Source: Agitococcus lubricus
GTDB taxonomy: Bacteria > Pseudomonadota > Gammaproteobacteria > Pseudomonadales > Moraxellaceae
Assembly (NCBI RefSeq): GCF_003051055.1
Contig: NZ_QAON01000004.1
Span: 186,001-250,000 of the forward strand
DNA length: 64,000 bases
Direction of reading: 5' to 3'
Shown here: piece after piece, positions 28,592-37,688 of the stretch
How the letters are laid out: each line of letters begins with the position of its first letter
How positions within the stretch are numbered: the stretch's first letter is position 1
The notes under the pieces: generated by a model
Seen by the model: the letters and a program-made list of their open reading frames with translations, nothing else
Database searches by the model: none
What the model was told of the DNA's origin: nothing
Position numbers and translations under genes: made by a program

Positions 28592-29779
28592 TTAGACCCA
28601 AGCACGTTTCAGAATGGCTAAAGCATCTTCAACACTGGCTTCCTTGGGATTAAAAATAATCGCGCCATCGTTTACGGTTAAGTCAGCGACTTGTTGTAAC
28701 TGGTCTTCACGCACTTTACCCGTTTCGGTTAAGGTACGTGGCAATTTACAACGTTGATATAATTCATCGCGCATGGCACGAATGTATTGAATGGCTTTAG
28801 CTGGACGTTGGGCTTTAGGCGTTGCGGCATAGACATCATCGCCTGCTAAATACAACAACAACTCCCCAATACGCTCACCATTAACTTCTTGGTTATACTC
28901 CAAAACATAAGGCAAAAATAAACTCATACATAAGCCATGCGGAATATGACAGACTGCCCCTAATGAATGTCCTAGCGCATGCACTAAACCGACCATCGAA
29001 TTAGAGAAAGCCACACCCGCCATGGTTGAGGCTTGGGCTAACTCTAAACGGCCATCGGCATCTTTAGGATTTTCCATGACCTTCATCAGATTTTGGCTAA
29101 TTTTACGGATGGCTGCGGTGGCATAGGCATCGCTCATGGGGTTAGCACCCAAACACGTATAAGCCTCTACCGCATGCGTTAAGGCATCCATACCTGTCAT
29201 CGCCGTAATATGGGGCGGTAAGGTCAAGGTCATACGCGAGTCTAAAACGGCGGCATTTGGCATTAAAAAGTAAGAGGTAAAAGGCAGTTTTACGCCCTTG
29301 TCGGTGTCGGCAACTACCGCCACCATCGTCACCTCAGAACCTGTACCCGACGTGGTTGGTACAACAAAAAATGGCTTTAAGGGTTTGGGAAGATTATGTG
29401 CACCTGAATACTTCAAGAGGTCATCGCCGCCCTCACTGACTAAAATATTAACCCCTTTACTGGTGTCAATGACTGAGCCGCCGCCAATCGCAATAATCGC
29501 ATCACAATGATGTTCACGATAAATGGCAGCCGCCTTACGTACTGTATGCAAACTACTATCGGGTGGTACATCATCAAAAATAGCCACAACCTGACTCTCT
29601 GCGCCTTCAAACGCACTAGCCACATGCTCTAATAAGCCTGCACCACGCACCCCTTTATCGGTAATAATCATGGGGCGTTTAGATTGTAAGGTCGCCAATT
29701 CAAAAGGAATATGTTCTAAGGCTTTATGACCTGCAACGACTTTAACAGGACAAAAAAACTCATAATATGATTTGGCCAT
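28592..29779 (-). CDS. Iron-containing alcohol dehydrogenase
   Basis: This 395-residue group III dehydrogenase should oxidise an alcohol or reduce an aldehyde with NAD(P). It shows the dinucleotide-binding IAIGGGSVIDTSKGV, VPTTSGTGSEVT, and both iron-ligand motifs: GMDALTHAVEAYTC and the His-rich VHALGHSLGAVCHIPHGLC. The substrate is not evident; long-chain or aromatic aldehydes are possible. It starts two bases after the stop of an SCP2-like gene, indicating a two-gene operon, which hints at a lipid-like substrate (inference). Confidence 0.92.
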   Translation of the reverse strand: MAKSYYEFFCPVKVVAGHKALEHIPFELATLQSKRPMIITDKGVRGAGLLEHVASAFEGAESQVVAIFDDVPPDSSLHTVRKAAAIYREHHCDAIIAIGGGSVIDTSKGVNILVSEGGDDLLKYSGAHNLPKPLKPFFVVPTTSGTGSEVTMVAVVADTDKGVKLPFTSYFLMPNAAVLDSRMTLTLPPHITAMTGMDALTHAVEAYTCLGANPMSDAYATAAIRKISQNLMKVMENPKDADGRLELAQASTMAGVAFSNSMVGLVHALGHSLGAVCHIPHGLCMSLFLPYVLEYNQEVNGERIGELLLYLAGDDVYAATPKAQRPAKAIQYIRAMRDELYQRCKLPRTLTETGKVREDQLQQVADLTVNDGAIIFNPKEASVEDALAILKRAWV

Positions 29780-29781
29780 GA

Positions 29782-30309
29782 TTAACTCCGATTTAAGAAA
29801 TTTTTTGCCACTAACCCATAAATGCGGGCAGCTTTATTGATTTTTTCATTCAAGGTTAAATTTTCTGGATAACGCTTAACCGCCATTTGTGCAATCATTT
29901 TTGGCAAAATTAAGGCTTCCATTTTATCTAAACAACGCACTAAACGAATCGCATGTGACACTTCACCATCAGCCACCATACGGTCATTAGCAAATGCACG
30001 TGCTGTCCCTTCTTGAAAAGACAACACCAAAAAGGCATGTGATAAATGCTTAAACTTAACCGTTAAGTCAGGTTTACCTGTAAAGTCAGAGACTAACTCT
30101 AAATGCCCACCCGCAATGACTTTGGCGGTAAAACGCGAGCCATTGGGTAACACAATCATTTGAATATGAAAGCCGACGGGTAAGCCCGCAACTTCTTTAC
30201 GCACTTCTTCATCGACATAACTGGTAGATACCAAACCCCGTCCCACAACTTCCATCATGGTGGCAACATATGCACGCTGTAACTCTAGCAAAATTTTTTG
30301 TTTGTTCAC
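29782..30309 (-). CDS. SCP2-like small protein in operon with Fe-ADH
   Basis: I do not recognise a named gene. The 175-residue protein has a central part (about 50-130: GSRFTAKVIAGGHLELVSDF, then PDLTVKFKHLSHAFLVLSF, and ARAFANDRMVADGEVSHAIRLVRCLDKMEALILP) that resembles SCP2-type lipid-carrier domains. The start is uncertain: the frame runs to a TTG at 30357, but the GTG at 30309 (NKQKILLELQRAYVATMMEVVG) is chosen because the preceding residues look non-family. No strong ribosome-binding site is seen. It is coupled to the Fe-ADH with a two-base gap. Confidence 0.6.
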   Translation of the reverse strand: MNKQKILLELQRAYVATMMEVVGRGLVSTSYVDEEVRKEVAGLPVGFHIQMIVLPNGSRFTAKVIAGGHLELVSDFTGKPDLTVKFKHLSHAFLVLSFQEGTARAFANDRMVADGEVSHAIRLVRCLDKMEALILPKMIAQMAVKRYPENLTLNEKINKAARIYGLVAKNFLNRS

Positions 30310-30681
30310 TGTCTTGGTCTCTTGGCAAAATGGAACACAACCTGAGGCTGGCATCAACAGACATGTGATGCCCCTCTGCCTGACTGTATGAGCTTAGAAG
30401 CTGTCCGCCCCTTCTAAGGCTAAAACACTCGGCATAAATTAAGCGTCTGACAGTAGCACTAGCGTCCCTAGGGAGCAAGTAAAAGCACTCTTTTGACGAT
30501 AAAATTTGTCACATCTGCCAATGTACTGCCAACAAATTGCTTATTTACTGTACGGTTTAATCTTAATTTTTAGTGTATTTTATTCCTGAGTGTCTGTTTG
30601 ACACAAAACCCGTTATTTATCAGTTCCCAAACTGCCAGCCGCTATACAGGCACAGGGTCTCACACACAAAGGATGCGTTTT
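30310..30681 (+). other. Divergent spacer between SCP2-like/Fe-ADH and gltS
   Basis: This region of about 370 bp must hold the promoters of both divergent units. I could not place a convincing -35/-10 pair; a TTGACA at 30597-30602 has no good -10 at the right spacing. Confidence 0.4.
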
Positions 30682-31878
30682 ATGCTGACGTTTGATGCGA
30701 TTGCCACTTTAGGTGTGGCGACTCTAGTCTTAATCATCGGCTACTACTTACAACAACATATTTCTTTTTTACGCCGCTATAACTTACCGACGCCCGTCAT
30801 TGGCGGTTTGGTGATTGCGCTATTGTTATTACTAGGACAACAGCTTTTTGACTATCGAGTCAAATTTGATAACAGTGCACGCACCCCGTTGATGCTCGCC
30901 TTTTTTACCAGCTTAGGTTTTGCTGCCAGTTTACGCCTACTCAAAATTGGCGGTCGTTTTGTCTTGATATTTTTAGCTCTGAGTATTATCGCAGCGATTC
31001 TACAAAATGTTGTCGGGGCGACGGCGGCACACTTAATGGGGCTGCCTGCCCTATTTGGGGTACTGTGTGGGTCGGTCACGTTGACGGGGGGGCCAGCGAC
31101 AGGTTTGGCATTTGCGCCTCAATTTGAGCAAGCAGGGATTGCAGGGGCAGAAGCGATTGCTGTCGCAGCCGCGATGTGTGGGATTATTATGGGCGGGGTC
31201 TTTGGTGGCCCGATTGGTACTTGGCTCTTAACCAGACTTCAACGTGATGGCAAAGCCATGTCAGCTAGCTCCCCCACCTCCGTACTCGATAAACTTCATC
31301 ACAGCCTCAATTCTCACAGCGATACGCATTTACTGAGTTGTTTTGGCTTAATTATCATGGCGATGTGGTTAGGCAGTTGGGTCAGTGCAGGTTTTATTGC
31401 CTTAGGTCTGACCTTACCTGCTTATATTGGCGCCATGATTGTCGCTGCCATTTTACGTAATCTCAATGACTATTACCGTATTGCGCCCGTCAACCCAGAG
31501 ACTGTAGACACTATCGGCTCAGTGGCATTGGCCTATTTTTTGGCATTATCGCTAATGACCTTAGAGTTAGCCAAACTCAGTACGGTCGCTATCCCGATTT
31601 TAGTGCTTATTAGCATACAAGTCGTATTGATAGCCACCATCAGTGCCGTATTTGTATTTAGGTATATGGGTAAAGATTATGAAGCTGCAGTCACTGCCAC
31701 GGGATTCTATGGCTTTATGATGGGGACAACGGCGAATGCAATGGCCAATATGGAGGCGTTTGTACGTCGTTACAGCCCCGCGCCACGTGCTTATTTGGTT
31801 GTGCCTATTGTCGGTGCTTTTTTTATTGATTTTGCCAACACCTTTATTGTGCAACTTTGTTTAGTGTGGCTACGCTAA
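30682..31878 (+). CDS. gltS: Sodium/glutamate symporter
   Basis: GltS imports glutamate with Na+ across the inner membrane. The frame opens at 30598, but the family N-terminus (TFDAIATLGVATLVLIIGYYLQ) begins at the ATG at 30682, which has AAAGGA at proper spacing; the product is 398 residues, as in E. coli (401). About ten membrane segments are visible. The two re-entrant loop regions have the repeated Gly-rich motifs GSVTLTGGPATGLAFAP and GFMMGTTANAMANM. Confidence 0.93.
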   Translation: MLTFDAIATLGVATLVLIIGYYLQQHISFLRRYNLPTPVIGGLVIALLLLLGQQLFDYRVKFDNSARTPLMLAFFTSLGFAASLRLLKIGGRFVLIFLALSIIAAILQNVVGATAAHLMGLPALFGVLCGSVTLTGGPATGLAFAPQFEQAGIAGAEAIAVAAAMCGIIMGGVFGGPIGTWLLTRLQRDGKAMSASSPTSVLDKLHHSLNSHSDTHLLSCFGLIIMAMWLGSWVSAGFIALGLTLPAYIGAMIVAAILRNLNDYYRIAPVNPETVDTIGSVALAYFLALSLMTLELAKLSTVAIPILVLISIQVVLIATISAVFVFRYMGKDYEAAVTATGFYGFMMGTTANAMANMEAFVRRYSPAPRAYLVVPIVGAFFIDFANTFIVQLCLVWLR

Positions 31879-31880
31879 AA

Positions 31881-31909
31881 ACAACAAGGGCTATCACAGC
31901 CCTTGTTGT
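31881..31909 (-). terminator. Intrinsic terminator of the M60 protease gene
   Basis: ACAACAAGGGCT and AGCCCTTGTTGT form a perfect twelve-base-pair stem with a five-base loop. On the minus strand it is followed by TTTTTAG, and it lies 13 bases past the protease stop. It may also stop gltS transcription coming the other way. Confidence 0.85.
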
Positions 31910-31922
31910 GATTAACCGTCGA

Positions 31923-34604
31923 TTAAGGCCAAACTGTAACGCCATCTACTGGACGAGCAGCAACTTTCAATGTGCTGCAATGTTCGGTTGCCCCGTAATA
32001 CACTACCGTGGCAGGCATAAAACCATAACTTGCCACTTGCTGATTGGCGGCATCACTGTACGTGATACCCCATGCATCAAATAACGGACGCTGGTCTTTA
32101 GCCGTTAAATAGGAATAACTTATCAACATAAAATCATTGCCGTTCATTGACGTAGGCGCGGCACTGTATGTGCCAAAACCGAGTTTTACGCTATTCGCTG
32201 TCCACGCCGTGGACGATTTAATCGCTTCGGTAAATAAACGCTCGTGTAAATACATCAAGGTATAAATTTGCCAGCCATTTTGCAGCGTTGCTAAGGTGTC
32301 GGCGGCATAAGCGAGTTGCAAATAAAAGGCTAAACGCTCAAAAGCATTATCATATGTGCCTGTTTGTGACCACAATTTAGTGTACATCGCTGACTTAGCG
32401 TCAGTTGTCTTTTTAGCCTCTTGTAACCATGTATACATTTTGGTGTCGTTGCCACGGCTACAATGCTCCACCTTGAGACCCGTTGCTTGATAGTATTGCC
32501 AACCTTTATAACTGGGGAATAAATTATTGGAGACTTCGGTCGATTTACCGCTATAAATTTTTAAGCGTTCACGCTGTAAATTATGGCCAATCTCATGGCT
32601 TTCTCCCCATCCCATGGGCGATAACGGCCAATCTTGGTCGTAAGGATTGCCAGAACACCCCGAACCACAATGTGCCATGGTATCCACGGTAATATGTTGC
32701 ACCACAGGTTTGGCATGAATGCTTGTACTTGTACAATCCCAACCTAAAGCTGTACATTTATTTTGTACGGCCGTCGGCAAGGCCAAACCATCCCCTGTAA
32801 AACCTGCCAAATCATAAGTGCCTTTAATCATATAAGTCCAAATATCGGCAAAGGCTTTTTTCAAGTCACCGTTATATGGCGCACTATTAATAGTTTGCTT
32901 CAACATACTGACACGCGAGTTGATATCAACAAAATCTGTTTTGATACCTGCCCAATCGTAAGGCGTCGTTGCGAGGGTTGTTTGGAAATTATTGACTAAC
33001 GTTGTGTTGTTAATATTACTTAAATACGGATACATAGTAACCCCCACCATGCGCATCTTAACCTGTCCCGTACCTGCGGGGAGATTGAGATAAACCGCTC
33101 CACCATAAGGCGAGATAATGGTTTTCGTTATCGTAGTGGTAGGAATGGTTGGGGTTTGTAGGTATTTCGGTCTAGCTAAGCCATTGCTATTAAATGCACG
33201 GGTTGAACCACTACGAATCGAATTAAGATACAACCCAACATTAGCACCCGTTGTATCGGTGCGTACGACTTTAAGAGGCATCCCTGCTAAAGCGTATAAA
33301 CCCGTGCTCACGCTTTGAGGGTTCGTGCCTAAATTAAAAACCAGCTCTTTAGAGGTGGTGGTAGGCGTCGGATTCAGATGATTAGCAAAAGTACCTAAAT
33401 CTTCCTGACGAGGATTTAAGCTACGCACATAACTATTTAAGTGGTCGGCTAAATAGGCCTTATAGAAGCCATAAGGATTGGTTTGTTTATCTAAGGGATA
33501 ATCAATTTGTGTGCGTAATTTATCGCCCAATAAGACAAACATTTTTAACAAGCGATATCCTTGCAACTGGAATAATGATGTACCCGACTGGTCGAGCTGG
33601 CGTAAACTATTACGCAAATAACTGGCAGGCGCAACAAATTCGCTATTCCATTGTGGAACAGCATCACAACTGACTGTCCCTACGTTATTAACACATTTAG
33701 ACCAGTCAAAACTCGGAAAATCTTGGTTTTTTAGATGACCAACCAGTCTACCTACCTGTTTTAAGGGCATATCTAGAAGCATCATAGGGTTCTTATTGCT
33801 CCAACTGGCATAATCGCCATTGAACCAATTTCCTGCATAGGGCATTTCTGCGCCAATCGTTTGCATTAAGCCATTAGAATAGGCATTCGTACTCCAACGG
33901 TTATGAAAATATACCAAGCCCACACCTGTCGTTACACGTGCCAACACATTTGCCAAAGCGCCAGATGCGGCCGTATCTGCAATACTGTCACCACTAATAA
34001 TCAGGTTAGCAGAAGCAATACATGTTGCTAAATTCGCTGCATCATTACAAACGTTAATTGTCCACAATGGAAATCGCGCTTGTAACCATTGTTGGGTGCG
34101 CGTCAGGTCTGTACCTGACATCATGACAATACTGACTTTTTTATTGGCTGATAAAGCAGTTATCGTGGTTTTTAACGCAATCCGTAAACTATTATCCATC
34201 ACGCGTTCTAAACCGCTCATGTCACCTGCTTGCAGGCGAGCTGGCACATTGGTACCCCAAGCCAAAAACCGCCCATTGCCGTAAGTCCCTGCTATCGCTA
34301 AATTTGTATTTTTAGCAGAGCCCATTAATACAGGAAATGTACGACTAATATCATAGATGTTAAAAATTTGGCTATTCTGACCTGCGTTATAATTAATCGC
34401 TGTATTAGGTGGGTATAGCCCATTAATAAAACTGGTTTGTAAATTTTTAGTCGTTATCACTTGAGCATCAATCGCGGTGTAAAGTTCGTCTACGGTATCG
34501 ACTAAATAGGCATTACCTTTGCTAATAGCGCTCGTTAAATCACTGGCCAACACCGTTGTCGAACAGGCATTGGCAATAAGTAATGTTAATAATAGTTTTT
34601 TCAT
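31923..34604 (-). CDS. Secreted M60 family metalloprotease (enhancin/ImpA-like)
   Basis: M60 peptidases are zinc proteases that cut O-glycosylated mucin-type proteins; ImpA of Pseudomonas aeruginosa is a well-known member of similar size. The frame opens at 34637, but MKKLLLTLLIANACSTTVLA-SD at 34604 is a clean signal peptide, giving 893 residues. The zinc motif is WGESHEIGHNLQRE with His670, Glu671 and His674, and a downstream Glu690 in GKSTEVSNN as third ligand. The N-terminal half (about 30-430) has the ImpA-like non-catalytic region with Ser/Thr-rich strands. No lipobox is evident. Monocistronic with its own terminator. Confidence 0.9.
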   Translation of the reverse strand: MKKLLLTLLIANACSTTVLASDLTSAISKGNAYLVDTVDELYTAIDAQVITTKNLQTSFINGLYPPNTAINYNAGQNSQIFNIYDISRTFPVLMGSAKNTNLAIAGTYGNGRFLAWGTNVPARLQAGDMSGLERVMDNSLRIALKTTITALSANKKVSIVMMSGTDLTRTQQWLQARFPLWTINVCNDAANLATCIASANLIISGDSIADTAASGALANVLARVTTGVGLVYFHNRWSTNAYSNGLMQTIGAEMPYAGNWFNGDYASWSNKNPMMLLDMPLKQVGRLVGHLKNQDFPSFDWSKCVNNVGTVSCDAVPQWNSEFVAPASYLRNSLRQLDQSGTSLFQLQGYRLLKMFVLLGDKLRTQIDYPLDKQTNPYGFYKAYLADHLNSYVRSLNPRQEDLGTFANHLNPTPTTTSKELVFNLGTNPQSVSTGLYALAGMPLKVVRTDTTGANVGLYLNSIRSGSTRAFNSNGLARPKYLQTPTIPTTTITKTIISPYGGAVYLNLPAGTGQVKMRMVGVTMYPYLSNINNTTLVNNFQTTLATTPYDWAGIKTDFVDINSRVSMLKQTINSAPYNGDLKKAFADIWTYMIKGTYDLAGFTGDGLALPTAVQNKCTALGWDCTSTSIHAKPVVQHITVDTMAHCGSGCSGNPYDQDWPLSPMGWGESHEIGHNLQRERLKIYSGKSTEVSNNLFPSYKGWQYYQATGLKVEHCSRGNDTKMYTWLQEAKKTTDAKSAMYTKLWSQTGTYDNAFERLAFYLQLAYAADTLATLQNGWQIYTLMYLHERLFTEAIKSSTAWTANSVKLGFGTYSAAPTSMNGNDFMLISYSYLTAKDQRPLFDAWGITYSDAANQQVASYGFMPATVVYYGATEHCSTLKVAARPVDGVTVWP

Positions 34605-34694
34605 TGTTATTACTCGGTTAAACCCACAAATAAGCAAAAAGAATTATCAACTTAAGCCTAGTCTGAAACTGTGTGTTTATTGGCAATGCCCCAT

Positions 34695-34724
34695 AAAAAA
34701 AGGCGCTATTTCGCGCCTTTTTTT
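34695..34724. terminator. Bidirectional intrinsic terminator after clpB
   Basis: AGGCGC and GCGCCT form the stem around TATTTC, preceded by seven A and followed by seven T, so it works on both strands. It lies 67-96 bases beyond the clpB stop on the minus strand. Confidence 0.85.
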
Positions 34725-34790
34725 ACAAAATGAGACTTAGTTAAACATACGAGCTCTACCTACAATAACCATAGCCATGTTTCTAACACA

Positions 34791-37376
34791 TTAATGCAAT
34801 CGCTGTTTATGAAACACTAATTGGCTATGCTCAACATCCACCAAAATGGTATCACCAGACACAAACTCGCCTGCTAACAAACGTTGGGCTAAGGGATTTT
34901 CTAAGCCAGTTTGGATAGCACGTTTTAATGGACGTGCACCATACACAGGGTCATAACCTGCAACCACCATTTGCTCCATCGCCGCTTCACTGAGGTCAAT
35001 TTTTAAATCACGTTCCGCTAAACGTGAACGTAATCTATCTAATTGAATTTCGGCAATGCCACGAATTTGACTTTCCTGCAAAGGATGAAATACCACCATC
35101 TCATCAATACGATTAATAAATTCAGGGCGGAAATGTTTGCCAACGACCTCCAATACCGCTAATTTAATTTGGTCATATTGTTTGTCTTCACTTAAATGAC
35201 GAATCACTTCTGAGCCTAAGTTAGAGGTCATAATAATCACGGTATTTTTGAAATCTACCGTACGACCTTGACCATCGGTTAAACGTCCATCTTCTAACAC
35301 TTGCAATAGAATATTAAAGACATCGGGATGGGCTTTTTCCACTTCATCCAACAACACCACGGAATATGGCTTGCGACGCACCGCTTCGGTTAAATAACCG
35401 CCTTCTTCATAACCGACATAACCCGGTGGCGCACCAATTAACCGCGACACACTGTGTTTTTCCATAAACTCAGACATATCAATCCGAATCATCGCCTCAT
35501 CAGTATCAAACAAGAAATTCGCTAATGCCTTACATAACTCGGTTTTACCGACCCCTGTTGGCCCTAAAAATAAGAAAGAACCACTAGGACGATTGGGGTC
35601 AGACAAGCCCGCACGCGCACGACGTACCGCATTAGATACCGCTTCGACGGCTTCATGTTGGCCAACGACACGCTGATGTAAAGCTTCTTCCATACGCAAT
35701 AATTTTTCGCGGTCACCTTCCATCATTTTAGCCACAGGAATGCCTGTTGCTTTGGAAACAACTTCGGCAATTTCTACATCAGTGACTTTATTACGCAATA
35801 ATTGATGTGTGCTTTGCTCGGCATCATCGGCTTGATTAAGTTGTTTTTCCAAATCAGGAATCACACCATATTTAAGGCGTGCCATTTCATTGGTATCGCC
35901 TTTACGTTGCGCTTGCTCAAAGGCAAACTTGGCTTTTTCCAATTCTTCTTTAATGTTTTGTGAACCTTTAACACTGGCTTTTTCTGCCTGCCAAATTTCG
36001 TTAAGGTCGGCATATTCACGCTCTAGCTTTTGAATTTGGCCTTCAACTAACTCTAACTGCACTTTTGAGGCTTTATCTTCCTCTTGTTTTAAGGCTTCAC
36101 GCTCCATTTTTAATTGAATAATACGGCGGTCAAGTTTATCCATCACTTCGGGTTTGGAGTCCATTTCCATGCGAATCCGTGAAGCCGCTTCATCAATTAA
36201 ATCAATGGCTTTGTCTGGTAACTTACGATCAGTGATATAACGATGTGACATTTTTGCTGCGGCAATAATCGCAGGATCAGTAATATCCACACCATGATGC
36301 AACTCATAACGCTCTTTTAGACCACGTAAAATGGCAATGGTATCGGTCACACTTGGCTCATCAACCAATACTTTTTGGAAACGACGTTCTAAAGCGGCAT
36401 CTTTTTCAACATATTGACGATATTCATCTAAAGTTGTTGCCCCGACACAATGCAGCTCACCACGCGCTAAAGCAGGCTTGAGCATATTGCCTGCATCCAT
36501 CGCGCCATCGGCTTTACCTGCACCCACCATGGTATGTAATTCATCAATAAATAAAATAATATTGCCTTCTTGTTTGGCCAAATCATTCAGCACAGCTTTT
36601 AGGCGTTCCTCAAATTCACCTCTAAATTTTGCACCTGCAATCAATGCGCCCATGTCTAAAGACAACACTTTTTTATTGCGTAAACCTTCTGGCACTTCAC
36701 CATTAATAATACGTTGTGCTAAACCTTCAACAATCGCGGTTTTACCCACACCGGGTTCACCAATTAACACAGGATTATTTTTGGTACGCCGTGCCAACAC
36801 TTGAATAGTGCGGCGAATTTCGTCATCACGACCAATGACAGGGTCTAATTTGCCTTTGGCGGCACGCTCGGTTAAATCAATGGTATATTTGCTTAAGGCT
36901 TGACGGTTATCTTCGGCATTACTATCAGTCACAGGACTATCTCCGCGTAATTGTTGAATCGCTTGTTGGAGTTGTTGTTTGTTTAAGCCTGCTTGTTGTA
37001 AGGCTTTGGCGGTGTCGCCCCCCTGCTCAATCATCGCCAACAGTACTAACTCACTGGCAATAAATTGGTCTTGGCGTTGTTGCGCTAATTTATCAGCCAA
37101 ATTAAACACACGCTGTAACTCTTGGCCAATTTGCACATCGCCCGTTGGTTTGTTTACCGTCGCCGCACGTGCTAAGACTTCATTCAACTTTTTATCTAAG
37201 CTCGCCATATTCACGCCTGATTGCGTTAATAAAGGTTTAATCGAGCCACCTTGTTGCTGAATAAAGGCTAATAATAAATGCACAGCATCAATCGTAGTAT
37301 GGTCTTTACCTACTGCTAAGGATTGAGCCTCACTTAATGCTTGTTGTAATTTGGCAGTAAAACGGTCAAAACGCAT
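34791..37376 (-). CDS. clpB: ATP-dependent disaggregase ClpB
   Basis: ClpB is the hexameric heat-shock chaperone that pulls proteins out of aggregates with DnaK. The 861-residue length is typical. In order: an N-domain ([19 protein letters not shown]), a first AAA+ module with [18 protein letters not shown] and [13 protein letters not shown], the long coiled-coil middle domain (about 400-525, [21 protein letters not shown]), and a second AAA+ module with [17 protein letters not shown] and [14 protein letters not shown], ending in RPLKRAIQ. The start MRFDRFTAK fits the family. A sigma-32 promoter match lies 153 bp upstream with a MITE-like element in between. In Pseudomonas clpB sits beside pgeF and rluD; here they are separated. 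Confidence 0.97.
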   Translation of the reverse strand: MRFDRFTAKLQQALSEAQSLAVGKDHTTIDAVHLLLAFIQQQGGSIKPLLTQSGVNMASLDKKLNEVLARAATVNKPTGDVQIGQELQRVFNLADKLAQQRQDQFIASELVLLAMIEQGGDTAKALQQAGLNKQQLQQAIQQLRGDSPVTDSNAEDNRQALSKYTIDLTERAAKGKLDPVIGRDDEIRRTIQVLARRTKNNPVLIGEPGVGKTAIVEGLAQRIINGEVPEGLRNKKVLSLDMGALIAGAKFRGEFEERLKAVLNDLAKQEGNIILFIDELHTMVGAGKADGAMDAGNMLKPALARGELHCVGATTLDEYRQYVEKDAALERRFQKVLVDEPSVTDTIAILRGLKERYELHHGVDITDPAIIAAAKMSHRYITDRKLPDKAIDLIDEAASRIRMEMDSKPEVMDKLDRRIIQLKMEREALKQEEDKASKVQLELVEGQIQKLEREYADLNEIWQAEKASVKGSQNIKEELEKAKFAFEQAQRKGDTNEMARLKYGVIPDLEKQLNQADDAEQSTHQLLRNKVTDVEIAEVVSKATGIPVAKMMEGDREKLLRMEEALHQRVVGQHEAVEAVSNAVRRARAGLSDPNRPSGSFLFLGPTGVGKTELCKALANFLFDTDEAMIRIDMSEFMEKHSVSRLIGAPPGYVGYEEGGYLTEAVRRKPYSVVLLDEVEKAHPDVFNILLQVLEDGRLTDGQGRTVDFKNTVIIMTSNLGSEVIRHLSEDKQYDQIKLAVLEVVGKHFRPEFINRIDEMVVFHPLQESQIRGIAEIQLDRLRSRLAERDLKIDLSEAAMEQMVVAGYDPVYGARPLKRAIQTGLENPLAQRLLAGEFVSGDTILVDVEHSQLVFHKQRLH

Positions 37377-37397
37377 GATGAGTCCTCATTCATTTTG

Positions 37398-37500
37398 AAT
37401 GACTTACGCGGCTATCGCTTATTTATTCACATCTAGCTCGTTGTTAACGATTTTATGCTCATAAACCGCGCTAATTGCAGAGCGATGGGTAAGTCATTCA
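37398..37500. repeat. MITE-like element with GACTTAC ends in clpB leader, copy 2
   Basis: GAATGACTTAC at the left faces GTAAGTCATTC at the right, an eleven-base perfect inverted repeat over about 100 bases with an AT-rich middle. The left end GACTTACGCGGCTATCGCT resembles the element at 26790 (GACTTACGCCTCTATCACT). It lies wholly between the candidate heat-shock promoter and the clpB ATG. Confidence 0.6.
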
Positions 37501-37528
37501 CACATAAAATTTAAGGTTATATTTTATG

Positions 37529-37556
37529 AAATGAGGTATAGCCAAAAGATTTCAAG
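37529..37556 (-). promoter_or_regulatory. Candidate sigma-32 heat-shock promoter for clpB
   Basis: Read on the minus strand, CTTGAAA is followed after 13 bases by CCTCATTT. This matches the RpoH consensus (CTTGAAA, 11-16 bases, CCCCATNT) with one mismatch. It lies upstream of clpB, a classical RpoH target. Confidence 0.75.
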
Positions 37557-37688
37557 ACGCAAATTTTTCTTTTTATAGGTCAGCGTGTTGAGACTTGAAA
37601 ATGGGCAATGATTGCCCATTTAGGAGGAGTTTGGGTCTGCATGAGAGAGACAACAGGCAAACCCAGATACTAAACAAACGCAGTTTAA

